32,168 nt of DNA from Actinobacteria bacterium UBA3028. GTDB lineage: Bacteria > Actinomycetota > Actinomycetes > Nanopelagicales > Nanopelagicaceae. The stretch is from positions 1 to 32,168 of the forward strand of contig DFDL01000039.1 of the NCBI GenBank assembly GCA_002367715.1. The letters run 5' to 3'. A program made the translations under genes and the position numbers. The notes below the pieces were generated by a model, which saw only the letters and a list, made by a program, of their open reading frames with translations, searched no databases and was not told the DNA's origin. Position 1 is the stretch's first letter. Each line of letters opens with the position of its first letter. Below are positions 22,755 to 31,711 of this stretch, piece after piece.

Positions 22755-24057
22755 TATTTCTATCCTGCAAGATATCGGCCTAGTCCTAATCTTTATCCTA
22801 GTGGCGGGTGTCTTCGTCGCTGCTGAAATAGCTCTGATCTCACTACGGGACTCACAGATTCGCCAGCTCGAGGGGAGCAAGCGCGGAAATCGGGTAGTCA
22901 AGTTAACTAGTAATCCAAATCGTTTTCTCGCTGCAGTTCAGGTAGGAATTACCTTCCTAGGGTTCCTATCTGCTGCTCTGGGCTCTGAGCGCTTGGGTAA
23001 ATATGTCTCACCAATTTATGAAGAGCTTGGGCTATCAAAAAACGTTAGCGATAACTTAGCCTTAATTTCCATCACTATTGTAATCGCGTATGTCTCATTG
23101 GTTCTCGGTGAATTAGTTCCAAAGCGACTTGCAATCTATCGAACCGAATTTATTGCACTTGCCGTTGCGCCAATTATTGATTTCACGGCAAAGATCTTTC
23201 GACCAGTTATCTGGCTTCTCTCTAAGTCAACCGACGCCGTTGTTAAGCTATTTGGACTCACCTCTAAAGAGATACGTAGCGAAATTTCCGAGGCAGAATT
23301 AGTAGATTTAGTGTCAGGACACACCTCACTTAGTGATGAAGAGCGCGAAATCGTAGAAGAAGTCTTTGCTGCTGGTGATATGCAGCTACATGAAATTATG
23401 GTTCCAAGAACCGAAGTAGATTTTATGGATGTTGGATTAACAATTACAGAAGCAATAAAAGTTGCAGTAGAGGATGCACATTCTCGCTATCCCGTAACTA
23501 GGGGAAGTACCGATGAGGTAATCGGATTTCTCCATGTTCGAGACTTATTGAATCCAAAATTTAGTTCTGTCGAAGGCGCAACAATTCTTGATTTGATTCG
23601 CCCAGTACTTTATCTCCCAGGAACTAAGGGAGTTTTACAAGCGCTCGCTGAGATGCGTTCGAAGCACAACCATATTGCCGTTGTTTTAGATGAATATGGC
23701 GGCACAGATGGAATTGTTACTTTAGAGGATTTAGTCGAGTGCCTAATCGGAGATATTCAAGATGAGTACGACATCGAATCCGGTGAAGTTACCCCGCAAG
23801 CTAGAACTGGTGATTTTGAGGTCGATGGCTTGATTTCAATTGAAGATCTCTATGACAAAACTAATATTGTTATTCCAGAGGGACCATATGAGACCGCAGG
23901 TGGCTTTGTAATGCACACCTTAGGTCGAATCCCAAAGGTCCATGACGTTTTAAAGTTAAATCAGGCCAGAATTACGGTTTTGACGCTTGAAGGTAAGCGG
24001 GTCGGCCAATTACTAATCTCAACCGATGGATGGAAAGATAGTGCACATGGTGAGTGA
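22750..24057 (+). CDS. CNNM/CorC-type membrane protein (DUF21, CBS pair, CorC_HlyC domain)
   Basis: From the GTG at 22750 it has 435 residues. The N-terminal DUF21 domain has about four membrane helices (first at 8-28, ILQDIGLVLIFILVAGVFVAAEIALI; later helices with VGITFLGFLSAALGS, ISITIVIAYVSLVLGELVPKRLA and LAVAPIIDF). A CBS pair follows (EIMVPRTEVDFMDV to VVLDEYGGTDGIVTLEDLVE), then a C-terminal CorC_HlyC domain. Relatives are linked to Mg2+ or Co2+ export and are often labelled hemolysin-like; the true substrate here is unknown. The open frame continues up to 22609, but that part lies in the structured leader of msiK and has no family resemblance. TACCCT 7 bases before the GTG suggests a leaderless start. 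It overlaps trpS by 11 bases. Confidence 0.88.
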   Translation: MSISILQDIGLVLIFILVAGVFVAAEIALISLRDSQIRQLEGSKRGNRVVKLTSNPNRFLAAVQVGITFLGFLSAALGSERLGKYVSPIYEELGLSKNVSDNLALISITIVIAYVSLVLGELVPKRLAIYRTEFIALAVAPIIDFTAKIFRPVIWLLSKSTDAVVKLFGLTSKEIRSEISEAELVDLVSGHTSLSDEEREIVEEVFAAGDMQLHEIMVPRTEVDFMDVGLTITEAIKVAVEDAHSRYPVTRGSTDEVIGFLHVRDLLNPKFSSVEGATILDLIRPVLYLPGTKGVLQALAEMRSKHNHIAVVLDEYGGTDGIVTLEDLVECLIGDIQDEYDIESGEVTPQARTGDFEVDGLISIEDLYDKTNIVIPEGPYETAGGFVMHTLGRIPKVHDVLKLNQARITVLTLEGKRVGQLLISTDGWKDSAHGE

Positions 24058-25075
24058 GGCTAATTCTGTAGTTAAAAAAGAGCGAGTACTTTCAGGCATC
24101 CAGCCAACACAGGACTCTTTTCATCTTGGTAATTATTTAGGTGCTATCAAACAATGGGTTGAGTTACAGAATTCAAATGATGCCTTTTACTGCGTCGTAG
24201 ATCTTCATGCCTTAACCGTTGAGACCAAACCAGAGGATTTACGCCGGCGGACATTGGCATCAGTTGCTCAATTAATTGCTCTTGGTTTAGATCCGGATAA
24301 GTGCACGCTATTTATTCAATCCCATGTTCCTGCGCATAATCAATTGGCCTGGGTTATGGAGTGTCTTACCGGTTTTGGCGAAGCAAGTCGGATGACGCAA
24401 TTTAAAGATAAATCACAGAAGGCAGGTTCAGATCGAACTGTTGTTGGTCTCTTTACTTATCCAATTCTCCAGACAGCAGATATCTTGTTGTACCAAGCCA
24501 ACAAGGTGCCAGTCGGTGAAGATCAACGTCAACACATAGAGCTAACCCGTGATTTAGGTCAGCGCTTTAATTCCAAATATGGCCAGACCTTTACCATTCC
24601 TGAGGGGTATATTTTAAAGTCGGGTGCAAAGATTAATGACTTGCAAGACCCTGAAGCTAAGATGAGTAAATCTGGCTCTTCGAGCGCCGGATTAATCGAA
24701 TTAATGGATACTCCAGAGATAAACATCAAGAAAATCAAGAGCGCAGTAACTGATACCGGACGCGAAGTTACATTTGATGAGAAGGATAAGCCTGGAATTT
24801 CAAATTTACTTACTATCTATAGCGCCTTAACAACGAAATCTATCGCCGATGCTCAATCTGAGTTTGCCGGCAAGGGATATGGTGATTTTAAAGGTGCGGT
24901 GGCCGAGGTAGTAGTTGAATACTTAAAGCCAGTGCGGGATAGAGCTAATGAATTACTCAAAGATCAAACGCACTTAAATAAACTTCTGACAATAGGCGCA
25001 GAGAAGGCCAACGCTGTCGCTTCAAAAACACTGAGCGACACATATAACGCTCTTGGGCTAATCTCTCGTGGGTAG
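24047..25075 (+). CDS. trpS: Tryptophanyl-tRNA synthetase
   Basis: This class I synthetase charges tRNA-Trp. It has 342 residues from the ATG at 24047. It has the HIGH-like motif in QPTQDSFHLGNYLGA (HLGN at 26-29), the KMSKS loop at 205-209, DLHALTV, YPILQTADILLY and VGEDQRQHIELTRDL, all typical of bacterial TrpRS. The start overlaps the end of the CNNM gene. An in-frame ATG at 24026 and the GTG at 24050 are alternatives. Its last bases overlap the GTG of the next gene, so the three genes are probably one transcript. Confidence 0.96.
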   Translation: MVSEANSVVKKERVLSGIQPTQDSFHLGNYLGAIKQWVELQNSNDAFYCVVDLHALTVETKPEDLRRRTLASVAQLIALGLDPDKCTLFIQSHVPAHNQLAWVMECLTGFGEASRMTQFKDKSQKAGSDRTVVGLFTYPILQTADILLYQANKVPVGEDQRQHIELTRDLGQRFNSKYGQTFTIPEGYILKSGAKINDLQDPEAKMSKSGSSSAGLIELMDTPEINIKKIKSAVTDTGREVTFDEKDKPGISNLLTIYSALTTKSIADAQSEFAGKGYGDFKGAVAEVVVEYLKPVRDRANELLKDQTHLNKLLTIGAEKANAVASKTLSDTYNALGLISRG

Positions 25076-26084
25076 CAGGTTTAAAGCCGGCCTGATATTC
25101 CTGCTCTCATTATCTCTGTTTCTGCCATTCATCTCATCAGCAGAGAGCACACCTAAAAAGATAAAAATAGGAATTGTTTACGATGTCGGTGGAAAAGGTG
25201 ATAAATCTTTTAACGACGCTGCTGCAATCGGAGTAGATGCCGCCAAGGCAAAATTTGGATTATCTGAGTTAGATGTTCGCGAAATCGTAACCTCTGGCAA
25301 TCTATTTGATCGCGAGAATCGAATTGAGTTTTTAGTAAAAGCTAAATATGACTTGGTCATTGCAATTGGCCCAGCTTTTGCTGAGGCGATAACTTATATG
25401 TCTGATAAATACCCTCGCCGGCAATTTGCAATTGTGGGTAGCCCAAATGTCGAGTCGCTAAATGTAAGCAGTATGGCATTTAGTACCCAGGAGAGTGCTT
25501 ATCTTGCTGGCGTTATGGCAGCTCTAAACTCGAAGAGCTCAAAGATTGGTTTCTTGGGCGATCAAACGCATCCAAATAATTCGACACTATTAGATAACTT
25601 TAAGGCTGGCGCGAAGAGTGCAAAGAAGAAGATCAAAGTTATCACTCGAAACCCAGAATCTAGCGCCAATGTCGAAGTAAGTGAGTTGAGCCGGAGCGGT
25701 GTAGATGTAATTTTTTCGACTTGGTCGCGCAGCGGAAGCGCCGTTAGCGCTCTAAGCAAATTGGCTAAAGCCAAGAAGAAGATAAAACTAATCGGAGTAA
25801 GGCCTGAGCAATATTTCCTTTCGGGCAAAGAGGCCCAGAAAGTTTTAATTGGCTATGTAAATGAGCGATATGACAAGGCAATCATGGATTTGTTCGAAGC
25901 AACCGTAGCCGGAGATACGCTAATTGAGATTGTCGATGGCAGAAAAGGTGTCTTTGGGCGCAAACTTAACTTAGCTAATTCTGGTATTGAATTAATTTCA
26001 ACTTCGGCAAATAAAAAGTCTAAAGATGCGCTTGCTAGAGCGACGGCTGGAATAATTTCTAAGGTTATTACAGTAGTCAAATAG
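25068..26084 (+). CDS. BMP-family (PnrA-like) extracellular nucleoside-binding protein
   Basis: This 338-residue protein belongs to the basic membrane protein/Med family of ABC-type purine nucleoside receptors. The N-terminus has a basic start and hydrophobic stretch (about residues 8-22) ending PFISSAES. There is no lipobox cysteine, so it may be released or anchored by an uncleaved signal. Ligand-site wording is VYDVGGKGDKSFNDAA (about 38-53), then IGPAFAEAI, GFLGDQT and GYVNERYDKAI. The GTG start overlaps the trpS stop by 8 bases. No permease or ATPase of a nucleoside importer is nearby. The stop lies 2 bases from the convergent aldehyde dehydrogenase gene, part of a deoxyribose-phosphate pathway. 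Confidence 0.85.
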   Translation: MGSRFKAGLIFLLSLSLFLPFISSAESTPKKIKIGIVYDVGGKGDKSFNDAAAIGVDAAKAKFGLSELDVREIVTSGNLFDRENRIEFLVKAKYDLVIAIGPAFAEAITYMSDKYPRRQFAIVGSPNVESLNVSSMAFSTQESAYLAGVMAALNSKSSKIGFLGDQTHPNNSTLLDNFKAGAKSAKKKIKVITRNPESSANVEVSELSRSGVDVIFSTWSRSGSAVSALSKLAKAKKKIKLIGVRPEQYFLSGKEAQKVLIGYVNERYDKAIMDLFEATVAGDTLIEIVDGRKGVFGRKLNLANSGIELISTSANKKSKDALARATAGIISKVITVVK

Positions 26085-26086
26085 GC

Positions 26087-26926
26087 TTAAATTCCGATGG
26101 GGTGCCAGACCGTCTTAGCTTCCATGAAATTCGTTATTCGCTTGGTCGAATGGGCCTCATTAAAGGCGTAAATCCGCTTTAAATTCTCACTTCCAAGCTC
26201 TTTTAACTCGGCCAAATCTCTGGTGGCCAACCCAGTTGCATCAACGCCATCGATATCCATATGAGATCCAACCCAAGTTACAAATTGATCGAGCTTTCCG
26301 GTCAAGATATTTACAACGCCAGCTGGCACATCACTTGTTGCTAGGCATTCGGCAAGAGTTATTGCAGTCAGAGGATACTTCTGACTTGCAATTACTATTG
26401 CGGTATTTCCACTTGCAATTACCGGAGCAAGCGCGGCAGCAAGATTAAGGAGTGATGGTTTACTATCTGCAAAAATCACTACAACGCCTAAACTTTCAGG
26501 GATAGTGAAGTTGTAGAAGGAACCTGATACGGGGTTGGTAGATCCAGAAATAGAATCAATCTTGTCAGTCCAACCTGCATACCAAACCCAAGTATCAATT
26601 GCACTATCTACTTGCGCCCTAGCTGCAGCAAGCGTTGCGCCTTCTTGCGCCATTATTTCAGCGATGAACTGCTCTCGGCGTCCCTGCATTATTTCAGCTA
26701 CGCGATAGAGAATCTGTCCTCTGTTGTATGCCGTCGCATTGCTCCAGCCTTGCTGGGCAGCTCTTGCCGCAATAACAGATTCGCGGAGATCTTTTCGAGA
26801 GCCACTGCAAGGATTTGCCAGAAATTTACCTTTTGCATCGGTTATTTCATAGACGCGACCTGATTCGCTGCGAGGAAAATTTCCATTGATAAATAATTTA
26901 TAAGTCTTCATAACATCGATACGCAT
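26087..26926 (-). CDS. Truncated aldehyde dehydrogenase-like protein without catalytic domain
   Basis: This 279-residue protein resembles only the N-terminal cofactor-binding half of an aldehyde dehydrogenase (INGNFPRSESGRVYEI near the start, ALAPVIASGNTAIVIASQKYPLTA, VPAGVVNILTG). The PWNFP asparagine is replaced (FADSKPSL), and the catalytic Glu (ELGGK) and Cys (NQGxxC) regions are absent. It ends in a short tail, KTVWHPIG. It starts 1 base after the stop of a complete aldehyde dehydrogenase, shifted in frame. Together the two resemble the two-domain ALDH16 family, whose second domain is also smaller and non-catalytic. The ATG at 26926 follows AAAGG; an ATG at 26911 is also possible. Confidence 0.82.
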   Translation of the reverse strand: MRIDVMKTYKLFINGNFPRSESGRVYEITDAKGKFLANPCSGSRKDLRESVIAARAAQQGWSNATAYNRGQILYRVAEIMQGRREQFIAEIMAQEGATLAAARAQVDSAIDTWVWYAGWTDKIDSISGSTNPVSGSFYNFTIPESLGVVVIFADSKPSLLNLAAALAPVIASGNTAIVIASQKYPLTAITLAECLATSDVPAGVVNILTGKLDQFVTWVGSHMDIDGVDATGLATRDLAELKELGSENLKRIYAFNEAHSTKRITNFMEAKTVWHPIGI

Positions 26927-26927
26927 T

Positions 26928-28370
26928 TTAATATTGACCTTTCAGGTAACCAGATAGCCCATGTCTTCCGCCTTCTCGGCCCCATCCTGACTCTTTATAA
27001 CCACCAAATGGACTTGCTGGATCGAATTTATTAAAAGTATTAGCCCAGATAACTCCAGCCCGTAGATGCTTTGCAGTCCAGAGAATTCGGGAACCCTTGT
27101 CACTCCAAATTCCTGCAGATAGACCGTAGGGCGTGTTATTTGCCTTTTCAATCGCCTCTTGTGGTGTCCGGAAAGTTAAGACTGAGAGTACAGGTCCGAA
27201 TATTTCATCTCGAGCAATTCGATGTGATTGAGATACGCCTGTAAATATGGTTGGGGGATACCAATATCCTGATTTTGGAAGCGTGCAATCTGGACTCCAA
27301 CGCGTTGCCCCTTCGATATCTCCAGAATCTGCAATCTCCCTAATCCGAGAGAGTTGGGCTGCGCTATTGATAGCTCCTAGATCGGTATTTTTATCCATCG
27401 GATTTCCGATTCGGATTAGCGAAATTCGACTCTTTAACTTCTCTAGTAACTCGTCTTGAATATTTTCTTGGACCAAGAGCCTTGAACCAGCACAACAGAC
27501 ATGTCCCTGGTTGAAGAAAATTCCATTAACTATTCCTTCTACAGCTTCATCGATTGCCGCATCTTCAAAGACAATATTTGCACCTTTGCCACCAAGTTCT
27601 AGGGTTGCACTCTTCTTGGTACCAGCAATGGCCTTTGCGATTGCTTTTCCAACACCAGTTGAACCAGTAAATGCCACCTTATCAACGCCTGGATGATTTA
27701 CTAAGTGTGATCCAGTTCCACCGTCACCAGTGATTATATTTACTACGCCCGCAGGAAGGCCAGCTTGTTGACACACTTCGGCAAATAGCAGAGCAGTAAG
27801 CGGTGTTGTCTCTGCAGGCTTTAGCACAACCGTATTGCCAGTTGCCAGTGCCGGTGCAATCTTCCAGGCCAGCATCAACATTGGAAAATTCCAAGGGATT
27901 ATCTGAGCTGCCACACCATATGGTTTTGGATTAGCGCCATATCCCGCATATGAAAGTTTATCTGCCCATCCAGCATGATAAAAGAAATGTGCAGCTGCTA
28001 ACGGAATATCTGTATCTCTTGTTTCACGGATAGGTTTTCCATTATCGAGGGTTTCAAGTACCGCAAACTCTCGGGTCCGCTCCTGAAGAATGCGTGCAAT
28101 TCTAAATAGGTATTTTCCACGCTCTGCTGGTGGCATCTTTGACCAAGTTTTAACATATGCATTTCTTGCAGCAGTTACAGCTAGGTTCACATCAGCCAGC
28201 TCGGCATAGGCAACTTTTGATAGCTTCTCTTCGGTTGCAGGGTTAGTTGTAATGAAAGTTTTCCCGGATTTTGCAGCTACAAATTTCCCATTGATAAAAA
28301 GGCCATATTCGCTACTTATGTCGACTAGCGCAGCCGATTCAGGTGCTGGGGCATATTCAAACTTACTCAT
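26928..28370 (-). CDS. Aldehyde dehydrogenase, catalytic (ALDH16-like N-terminal domain)
   Basis: This 480-residue NAD(P)-dependent aldehyde dehydrogenase is complete. It has the oxyanion N161 in IIPWNFPML, K184 in LKPAETTPLTAL, the FTGSTGVGKAI coenzyme motif (234-244), general base E258 in LELGGKGANIVFEDA, nucleophile C292 in FNQGHVCCAGSR, EIFGPVLSV, and FGGYKESGWGREGG at the end. It lies directly after deoC on the same strand, whose product yields acetaldehyde. Oxidation of acetaldehyde to acetate is therefore a reasonable role, inferred from context. The non-catalytic partner follows at once. Confidence 0.93.
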   Translation of the reverse strand: MSKFEYAPAPESAALVDISSEYGLFINGKFVAAKSGKTFITTNPATEEKLSKVAYAELADVNLAVTAARNAYVKTWSKMPPAERGKYLFRIARILQERTREFAVLETLDNGKPIRETRDTDIPLAAAHFFYHAGWADKLSYAGYGANPKPYGVAAQIIPWNFPMLMLAWKIAPALATGNTVVLKPAETTPLTALLFAEVCQQAGLPAGVVNIITGDGGTGSHLVNHPGVDKVAFTGSTGVGKAIAKAIAGTKKSATLELGGKGANIVFEDAAIDEAVEGIVNGIFFNQGHVCCAGSRLLVQENIQDELLEKLKSRISLIRIGNPMDKNTDLGAINSAAQLSRIREIADSGDIEGATRWSPDCTLPKSGYWYPPTIFTGVSQSHRIARDEIFGPVLSVLTFRTPQEAIEKANNTPYGLSAGIWSDKGSRILWTAKHLRAGVIWANTFNKFDPASPFGGYKESGWGREGGRHGLSGYLKGQY

Positions 28371-28386
28371 TAGTCATTCACTCTCA

Positions 28387-29334
28387 TTAATCTAACGTCA
28401 CATAATTAGGACTAGCGTAATACCCATCACGCATCTTCATGCGTTGTATGAGCAAATCATTTAGTAGGGCGCTGGCCCCAATTCGAAACAGCGCTGGATC
28501 TAACCATTCTGGCCCTGCGATCTCATTTACCAGAACTAGTTGCTTGATTGCGTCTTTGGTATTTCGAATTCCGCCAGCAGGTTTTACACCAATGCGAAGT
28601 CCCGTCATCTTATAGAAATCTCTAACTGCCTCGAGCATCACATAGACAACTGGGGCTGTTGCCGCAGGAGCAACTTTTCCGGTGCTAGTTTTTATAAAAT
28701 CAGCGCCGGCCAACATTGCTAGGTATGAGGCTTTGCGGACATTATCCAAAGTAACTAGTTCACCAGTCTCTAAAATTACTTTCAAATGTGCCTGACTTCC
28801 GCAAATCTCTTTGATTGCCCGAATTTGATCTGAGACTAATCCAAGTTTGCCAGCTAAGAATGCCCCACGATCTATAACCATATCGATTTCAGTTGCACCA
28901 TTTGCAATCGCATCCTTTGTATCTTGAATCTTAACTTCCATACTTGCGCGGCCAGATGGAAACGCTGTTGCTACAGCAGCGACTGGAATGTTCTGGCCCC
29001 CACCTAAATCAAGAGCTGTTCTTGCAACTTTGACCATATCGTTATAGACACAGATCGCTCCTACAGATGGAACGCTAAGGTCCATTGGATCTGGGTGAAT
29101 TGCCTTTGCACATAGCGCCTGTACTTTTCCGGGGGTATCTGCGCCTTCAAGAGTTGTTAGATCAACCATTCGAATTGCCAAATCAATTGCCCAATTCTTA
29201 CTCTCATTTTTGATACTTCTCGTGGCCAACATTTCGACTCTTGCAGTAGCACCTACCTGATCTACAGGAGGCAAGGTACTTAAGAATTTCTTTAGCGACA
29301 CCTCGCTGTGATCGGTAAGTAGCGTTGAATTCAC
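28387..29334 (-). CDS. deoC: Deoxyribose-phosphate aldolase
   Basis: DeoC cleaves 2-deoxyribose-5-phosphate to glyceraldehyde-3-phosphate and acetaldehyde in deoxynucleoside breakdown. It has 315 residues, of the longer actinobacterial or eukaryote-like form. The Schiff-base lysine is K215 in DFIKTSTGK, and the other key residues are K251 in GVKPAGGIR and D151 in TEIDMVID. PSVGAICVYNDMV and VAAVATAFPSG are also typical. GTG at 29334 is the start, with no ribosome binding site but a promoter 6 bases upstream. The aldehyde dehydrogenases follow 16 bases after its stop. Confidence 0.95.
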   Translation of the reverse strand: MNSTLLTDHSEVSLKKFLSTLPPVDQVGATARVEMLATRSIKNESKNWAIDLAIRMVDLTTLEGADTPGKVQALCAKAIHPDPMDLSVPSVGAICVYNDMVKVARTALDLGGGQNIPVAAVATAFPSGRASMEVKIQDTKDAIANGATEIDMVIDRGAFLAGKLGLVSDQIRAIKEICGSQAHLKVILETGELVTLDNVRKASYLAMLAGADFIKTSTGKVAPAATAPVVYVMLEAVRDFYKMTGLRIGVKPAGGIRNTKDAIKQLVLVNEIAGPEWLDPALFRIGASALLNDLLIQRMKMRDGYYASPNYVTLD

Positions 29335-29340
29335 GCCACA

Positions 29341-29368
29341 AATCTATCACTTTAGATTTAATCTTCAA
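29341..29368 (-). promoter_or_regulatory. Leaderless promoter of deoC
   Basis: On the minus strand, -35 TTGAAG (29368-29363) and -10 TAGATT (29346-29341) are 16 bases apart, and the GTG start follows after 6 bases. The -35 box overlaps the last codons of accA. This is the clearest leaderless promoter in the window. Confidence 0.65.
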
Positions 29369-31073
29369 TCAAACATAAAGTCGCACCGCTGGCAACAGTC
29401 TGCCCGACATTTACCTGCAACTTAGAGATCGTTCCAGCCTTATGGGCAATAAGTGGTTGCTCCATCTTCATCGCCTCTAAAACGACGATTAGCTCTCCTG
29501 GCTCTACTCGATCGCCATTTGCTTTAACAATTTTTACGACAGTTCCTTGCATAGGGCTCTCAAGTGAATCACCAGCAAGAGCGGTGATTGCATTGCTCTT
29601 TACACGATGTCGCTTCTGAATCGGCTCTGGGGTGTGCATCAGAACTTCAAAGCGATGGCCATCGACTTCTGCAATCATTTTCTGAGATGCAGCTTTTGAA
29701 TCGGCAGTTCCTTGCTTAAATGAAAATGGTGGAATCTCATTCTTAAATTCATTTTCGATATAGCTGGTATATACCTTGAAGTCGGTAATGAAGTTTGGAT
29801 CATCAACTATTGCGCGGTGAAATGGCAGAGCAGTGGCAAGCCCACCAATATCAAATTCCCGAAGCGCGCGACGAGCTCGATCAATAGCTTCTTCGCGCGT
29901 TGCTGCAGTTATAATTAATTTAGCGAGTAATGAATCAAAGTGCGATCCAATTGTGTGTCCATGGTCAAAGCCAGCATCGATTCGAACTCCAGGCCCTGAC
30001 GGGACTTCCCACTTAGTAATTGTTCCCAGGGACGGCAAGAATCCCTTTCCGGGATCTTCACCATTAATTCTAAATTCGATACTGTGACCCCTAATTACTG
30101 GATCAACTGGATTAATTAATTTGCCATCTGCAATTCTAAATTGCTCACGGACTAGGTCTAAACCAGTAACTTCCTCGCTAACGGGATGCTCTACCTGCAA
30201 TCTGGTATTAACTTCTAGAAATGAGATAGTGCCATCAGAGCCGATTAGAAATTCACAGGTGCCAGCGCCGATATAACCAGCCTGCTTCATAATCGCCTTA
30301 CTAGATGAATAAAGTTGATCAATCTGTCCTTGAGTTAGAAATGGCGCAGGTGCTTCTTCAACCAATTTTTGATGGCGACGTTGTAGTGAGCAATCGCGGG
30401 TACTGACAACGATTGCATTGCCTTTAGCGTCAATTAGAACTTGGGTCTCTACATGTCGCGGCTTATCTAGGTAGCGTTCAACAAAACACTCGCCTCGACC
30501 GAAGCCGGTAATTGCCTCGCGAACTGCAGAAGCAAATAACTCTGGAATTTCTTCCATTGTGCGTGCAACCTTTAGGCCACGTCCACCACCACCATGAGCA
30601 GCTTTGATTGCAACTGGAAGTCCATATTCTTTGGCAAATGCAACTATCTCTTCAGGGGTTTCTACCGGGTCAATAGTTCCTGCAACAAGTGGGGCGCCTA
30701 CCTCAGCAGCAATTTTGCGCGCCGAGACCTTATCGCCGAGCAATCTAATTGCATTTGGTGGCGGACCAATCCAAATTAAACCAGCTGCAATAACTAGGTC
30801 AGCAAAATCGGCATTCTCTGATAAAAATCCATATCCAGGATGTACTGCATCCGCGCCAGACTTTTTAGCAATTTCAATTATCTTCTTCTGATCTAAATAG
30901 GTTTCGGCAGCTGATAATCCATTCAGTGCATATGCCTCATCGGCAGTTGCTACATGGAGTGATGTGCGATCTTCATCAGAATATATTGCAATCGATTTAA
31001 TTCCGTGATCGCGAGCTGCGCGGGCAACACGAACTGCAATTTCACCACGATTAGCAATTAGCACCGCCTTCAT
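29358..31073 (-). CDS. accA: Acyl-CoA carboxylase alpha subunit (biotin carboxylase plus BCCP)
   Basis: This 571-residue subunit carboxylates its own biotin for acetyl- or propionyl-CoA carboxylation, feeding fatty acid synthesis or propionate use. The biotin carboxylase domain has LIANRGEIAVRVARAA (5-20), HPGYGFLSENADFA, the glycine-rich ATP loop AAHGGGGRGLKVA, RDCSLQRRHQKLVEEAPAP and FLEVNTRLQVEHPVSEEVTG. The C-terminal biotinyl domain has the attachment lysine K536 in EAMKMEQP. The start overlaps the maf stop by four bases (ATGA), so it belongs to the accD-accE-maf-accA operon. Confidence 0.96.
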   Translation of the reverse strand: MKAVLIANRGEIAVRVARAARDHGIKSIAIYSDEDRTSLHVATADEAYALNGLSAAETYLDQKKIIEIAKKSGADAVHPGYGFLSENADFADLVIAAGLIWIGPPPNAIRLLGDKVSARKIAAEVGAPLVAGTIDPVETPEEIVAFAKEYGLPVAIKAAHGGGGRGLKVARTMEEIPELFASAVREAITGFGRGECFVERYLDKPRHVETQVLIDAKGNAIVVSTRDCSLQRRHQKLVEEAPAPFLTQGQIDQLYSSSKAIMKQAGYIGAGTCEFLIGSDGTISFLEVNTRLQVEHPVSEEVTGLDLVREQFRIADGKLINPVDPVIRGHSIEFRINGEDPGKGFLPSLGTITKWEVPSGPGVRIDAGFDHGHTIGSHFDSLLAKLIITAATREEAIDRARRALREFDIGGLATALPFHRAIVDDPNFITDFKVYTSYIENEFKNEIPPFSFKQGTADSKAASQKMIAEVDGHRFEVLMHTPEPIQKRHRVKSNAITALAGDSLESPMQGTVVKIVKANGDRVEPGELIVVLEAMKMEQPLIAHKAGTISKLQVNVGQTVASGATLCLIED

Positions 31074-31711
31074 GCGCGCACCGCCGATTTAGTTATTGAA
31101 CTCCACGGCAAGCCAAGTGATAGCACTGCTCGACGCAGCAGCGGAAGAGAGAGTCCTATGATTCCTGAAGGGTCGCCTTCAATACGCGAGATAAATGGCG
31201 CACTTGCGCCATCTAGCGTAAAGCCACCAGCTACATTTAACGGCTCACCGGTAGCAACATAATTTTCAATCTCGCTATCTGTCATCTCTGCAAAATAGAC
31301 CTTTGCTGTCGAAACATCACTTATTTCAATACCTTGCTTGGTATCGATAATGCAGTGGCCAGTATGGAGATATCCATAATTCCCGCTTAACTCACGGCAC
31401 CTTAATTTTGCAACTTCTGGAGTTAATGGCTTCCCTAGAGATTGTCCATTAAATTCAAAAGTAGAGTCACAGCCGATAATAAGATGGCTAGCGCCCACCA
31501 TTTTGGAGATGGTGTGAGCTTTAAGTATTGCAAGTGCAATAACCATCTCTTTTGGCGCTAGCGAAGTTAGCGTTGGATCCTCTTCATCTACTCCACTAAT
31601 TATTACTTGGGCATCTATACCGCAGCCATCTAGCAAGCTTTTTCGCGATGGCGATGCAGATGCTAAAACAACGCCTCTAATCTCAGTAGTCGATTGAATA
31701 TTTTCAGACAT
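31070..31711 (-). CDS. maf: Maf-family nucleoside triphosphate pyrophosphatase
   Basis: Maf proteins hydrolyse non-canonical or modified NTPs and are linked to division arrest. The protein has 213 residues from the ATG at 31711, which overlaps the accE stop (TAATG). An ATG at 31729 would add 6 residues. It has the phosphate loop VVLASASPSRKSLL near residue 14, the catalytic Asp region IIGCDSTFEFNGQSLGKP, HTGHCIID and GGFTLDG. The usual second Arg in SPRR is Ser, which I recall as common in Actinobacteria. The place between accE and accA is typical of the phylum. Confidence 0.93.
   Translation of the reverse strand: MSENIQSTTEIRGVVLASASPSRKSLLDGCGIDAQVIISGVDEEDPTLTSLAPKEMVIALAILKAHTISKMVGASHLIIGCDSTFEFNGQSLGKPLTPEVAKLRCRELSGNYGYLHTGHCIIDTKQGIEISDVSTAKVYFAEMTDSEIENYVATGEPLNVAGGFTLDGASAPFISRIEGDPSGIIGLSLPLLRRAVLSLGLPWSSITKSAVRA

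Noticed and set aside
22518..22901. 127-residue open frame on the minus strand
   Set aside because: It spans the msiK start, the leader and the CNNM start in a different frame and resembles no family.
26087..26926. Simple frameshifted pseudogene of an aldehyde dehydrogenase
   Set aside because: The sequence restarts with a full ALDH N-terminus after a complete upstream ALDH and keeps an intact frame of 279 residues. A genuine non-catalytic partner fits better.
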